Shown here piece after piece: positions 62,463-64,000 of a DNA stretch of 64,000 nucleotides. The position numbers and the translations under genes were made by a program. The notes under the pieces are model-generated. The model made no database searches. It was not told the DNA's origin and saw nothing but the letters and a program-made list of their open reading frames with translations. The stretch is from Parvularcula sp. IMCC14364 (GTDB lineage: Bacteria; Pseudomonadota; Alphaproteobacteria; Caulobacterales; Parvularculaceae): contig NZ_CP132334.1 in assembly GCF_030758415.1 (NCBI RefSeq), positions 2,368,001-2,432,000 on the forward strand, written 5' to 3'. Each line of letters opens with the position of its first letter. Within the stretch, counting starts at the first letter, position 1.

Positions 62463-64000
62463 CTATTTCGATGTTGCCTGGTAGACGCCATCCCAGTCTT
62501 CGCCTGGCGGGTTCTGGCGATATTCATCGATGCGGGTTTGCATGACATCATAATAGCCGTCCACGAACCATGTTGCGGCCAGTGGTCTTGCTTCTGCCGC
62601 AATGCCCTCAGCTTCATCCCAGTCCTGCGAACGATACGCAGCAAGATAAGCGGTCTGGAGTTGCTGCCAGTCCTTATAGGTCTGGGTCTGCGCCTCTTTC
62701 TCGTCGCCCACCAGCGTATAAATCGTTTCTGGTGCCTGGCGGCCGACCACGCGCAGCTGATCCACCTCGACGCGGGCAAAGTCAGGTGCCCCTTCAGCCG
62801 TCGCGCTGCCGATGATGATGTGCAGTTTGTATTGCTTGGTCAGGCCTTCCACGCGGGATGACAGGTTCACCGCATCGCCCAGCACCGAATAGGCAAAGCG
62901 CTGTGTCGAGCCCATATTGCCGACGCTACAGGGGCCGGAATTGAGGCCGATCCCGATATTCGTCTCCACCGGGAGCGGTGCATTTTCAGGGTCATTATGG
63001 AATTGCTTGTTCATTTCCCGCAATGTGTGGATCATTTGCAGCGAACCACGACAGGCGTTGCGGGCATGGTCCGGGTCATCCAGCGGCGCATTCCAGAAAC
63101 TCATGATCGCATCGCCGATATATTTGTCGATTGTCGATTTTGAATCCATCAGAATTTCGGTCATGGGTGTCAGGAAATTGTTGAGGAACAAAATCAGTTC
63201 CTGTGGTGACAGTTGCTCGGAGATTTTCGAGAAGCTCCGTATGTCGCAGAACAGGATGGTAATGTCCTTCTCAACCCCACCAAGCTGCAGAAGGGACGGG
63301 TCTTCAGCGATCTGGTCAACCATGTCGGGCGACAGGTAATGGTCAAACGCGCCGCGAATCTCGGCTTTCTCAGATTCGGTCAGATAGAAGCTGGAGATAA
63401 TCGTCACCATGGAGATGAAAACCAGTGCTGCTGCCGCAAAGGTCGGATCAAACAGGATCTGGCTTTCCGTGTACTGCAACCAGGAGAACAAGAAGAGCGC
63501 GATCAGGGAGATAACCGTGATCAGGCCCCCGCGCACCGCACCAAGGAATGAAAGCATGAATGCCAGGATTGTCCCGCCGACGAGGATGATAATACCAACA
63601 ACGCTCTGGCCCCAATAGGGATTGACCAGAAACTGTTCTGTAAGCATCTGTTCAATCATCTGGGCGTGAATCAGCACCCCGGGATACGACCCGTTCATGG
63701 GTGTGGAACGCAAATCGAGCAGGCCGGGTGCCGATGGTCCGATCAAAATAATGTGTCCGGCTAATTGCTCCTGCAATTCCTGCATACTATAGGCGCCTGG
63801 CGTACCTGTCCCGGCCTTGATCACTTTCCAGGCCGGAATGCGGCGCTCTGGGCGTTCCTCGGAATAATGCACCAGAAACTCACCCTGGCTATTCGTCGGA
63901 ATCTGGAAGTCACCAATTTCCGAAACGATACGAACGGTAGAAACAAAAGCAGGGCCTTCACTACCACTACCAAACTCCCCGCTGCCTGAAGAACTTTTAA
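62463..64000 (-). CDS. CHASE2-domain adenylate/guanylate cyclase (5' end outside window)
   Basis: At least 512 residues; the frame is open to the right edge. The visible N-terminal part is the end of a periplasmic CHASE2 domain (AGHIILIGPSAPGLLDLRSTP), then three membrane helices, then a class III cyclase domain with both metal Asp (ILFCDIRSFSKISE and YIGDAIMSFWNAP) and the late VLGDAVNLSSRVE. All catalytic residues look intact, unlike the CHASE2 protein at 16570. A ~65-residue helical C-terminal tail follows. An inner GTG at 63872 is not the true start because CHASE2 sequence continues upstream of it. Confidence 0.92.
   Translation of the reverse strand, partial: KSSSGSGEFGSGSEGPAFVSTVRIVSEIGDFQIPTNSQGEFLVHYSEERPERRIPAWKVIKAGTGTPGAYSMQELQEQLAGHIILIGPSAPGLLDLRSTPMNGSYPGVLIHAQMIEQMLTEQFLVNPYWGQSVVGIIILVGGTILAFMLSFLGAVRGGLITVISLIALFLFSWLQYTESQILFDPTFAAAALVFISMVTIISSFYLTESEKAEIRGAFDHYLSPDMVDQIAEDPSLLQLGGVEKDITILFCDIRSFSKISEQLSPQELILFLNNFLTPMTEILMDSKSTIDKYIGDAIMSFWNAPLDDPDHARNACRGSLQMIHTLREMNKQFHNDPENAPLPVETNIGIGLNSGPCSVGNMGSTQRFAYSVLGDAVNLSSRVEGLTKQYKLHIIIGSATAEGAPDFARVEVDQLRVVGRQAPETIYTLVGDEKEAQTQTYKDWQQLQTAYLAAYRSQDWDEAEGIAAEARPLAATWFVDGYYDVMQTRIDEYRQNPPGEDWDGVYQATSK

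Overview
The window reads as a chromosomal segment of an alphaproteobacterium. The evidence is the block ftsZ-lpxC-bamD-recN-ligA, the order purC-purS-purQ-purL followed by a BolA-type sequence, a DUF1476 (F1-ATPase zeta inhibitor family) gene, mreB-mreC-mreD-mrdA-rodA, and CcrM-type GANTC and CtrA-like TTAACCAT motifs in front of cell-cycle genes. Base composition looks moderately GC-rich by eye. The fimbrial block near 56.7-58.1 kb is visibly more A/T-rich. No rRNA, tRNA or CRISPR was recognised. Genus cannot be assigned from the sequence alone.

Layout. 0-3.3 kb: end of an unknown gene, a small exported protein, and the molybdate ABC operon modABC (minus). 3.3-9.1 kb: a degenerate EAL-domain protein, an exchanger-like membrane protein, a crotonase-fold enzyme and a voltage-gated cation channel. 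9.3-12.7 kb: one giant two-TM coiled-coil protein with four ~190-residue repeats (TipN-like). 12.8-16.4 kb: an Mla-type lipid ABC operon (minus). 16.6-24.1 kb: a CHASE2 protein with a decayed cyclase domain, an MFS transporter, a lipoprotein, proline iminopeptidase, an NSS transporter and an orphan Hpt protein. 24.1-29.8 kb: the rod-shape operon mreBCD-mrdA-rodA (minus). 29.9-37.7 kb: DedA/TVP38-type and DUF481 membrane proteins, a PAS/GAF histidine kinase with a CheY-like partner and a receiver-pseudokinase fusion, an exported thioredoxin overlapping a sulfurtransferase, and DoxX. 37.7-46.7 kb: SDR enzyme, DUF1476, the purine genes purCSQL, pdxH, aroC, MscS and a small membrane protein. 46.8-54.8 kb: ligA-recN-bamD-lpxC-ftsZ (minus).

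55.0-62.2 kb is the accessory region: a chaperone-usher fimbrial operon whose first pilin gene is split inside its signal-peptide codons by two abutting IS5-family elements, each using a CTAG target. Removing both elements with two CTAG copies restores a perfect 211-codon reading frame. The usher carries a long acidic N-terminal extension. The window ends inside a CHASE2 adenylate/guanylate cyclase gene with intact catalytic residues.

Points most worth following: the in-frame PurL-BolA fusion with a ~100-residue insertion in the PurL linker; the pilin split by tandem IS elements, next to ftsZ and at a break in the division-gene cluster (ftsA/ftsQ are not upstream); a natural TLEGWPD channel filter suggesting calcium permeability; and a recurring theme of decayed signalling domains (EAL, cyclase, histidine-kinase ATPase) kept as long intact reading frames, likely binding or scaffold proteins.
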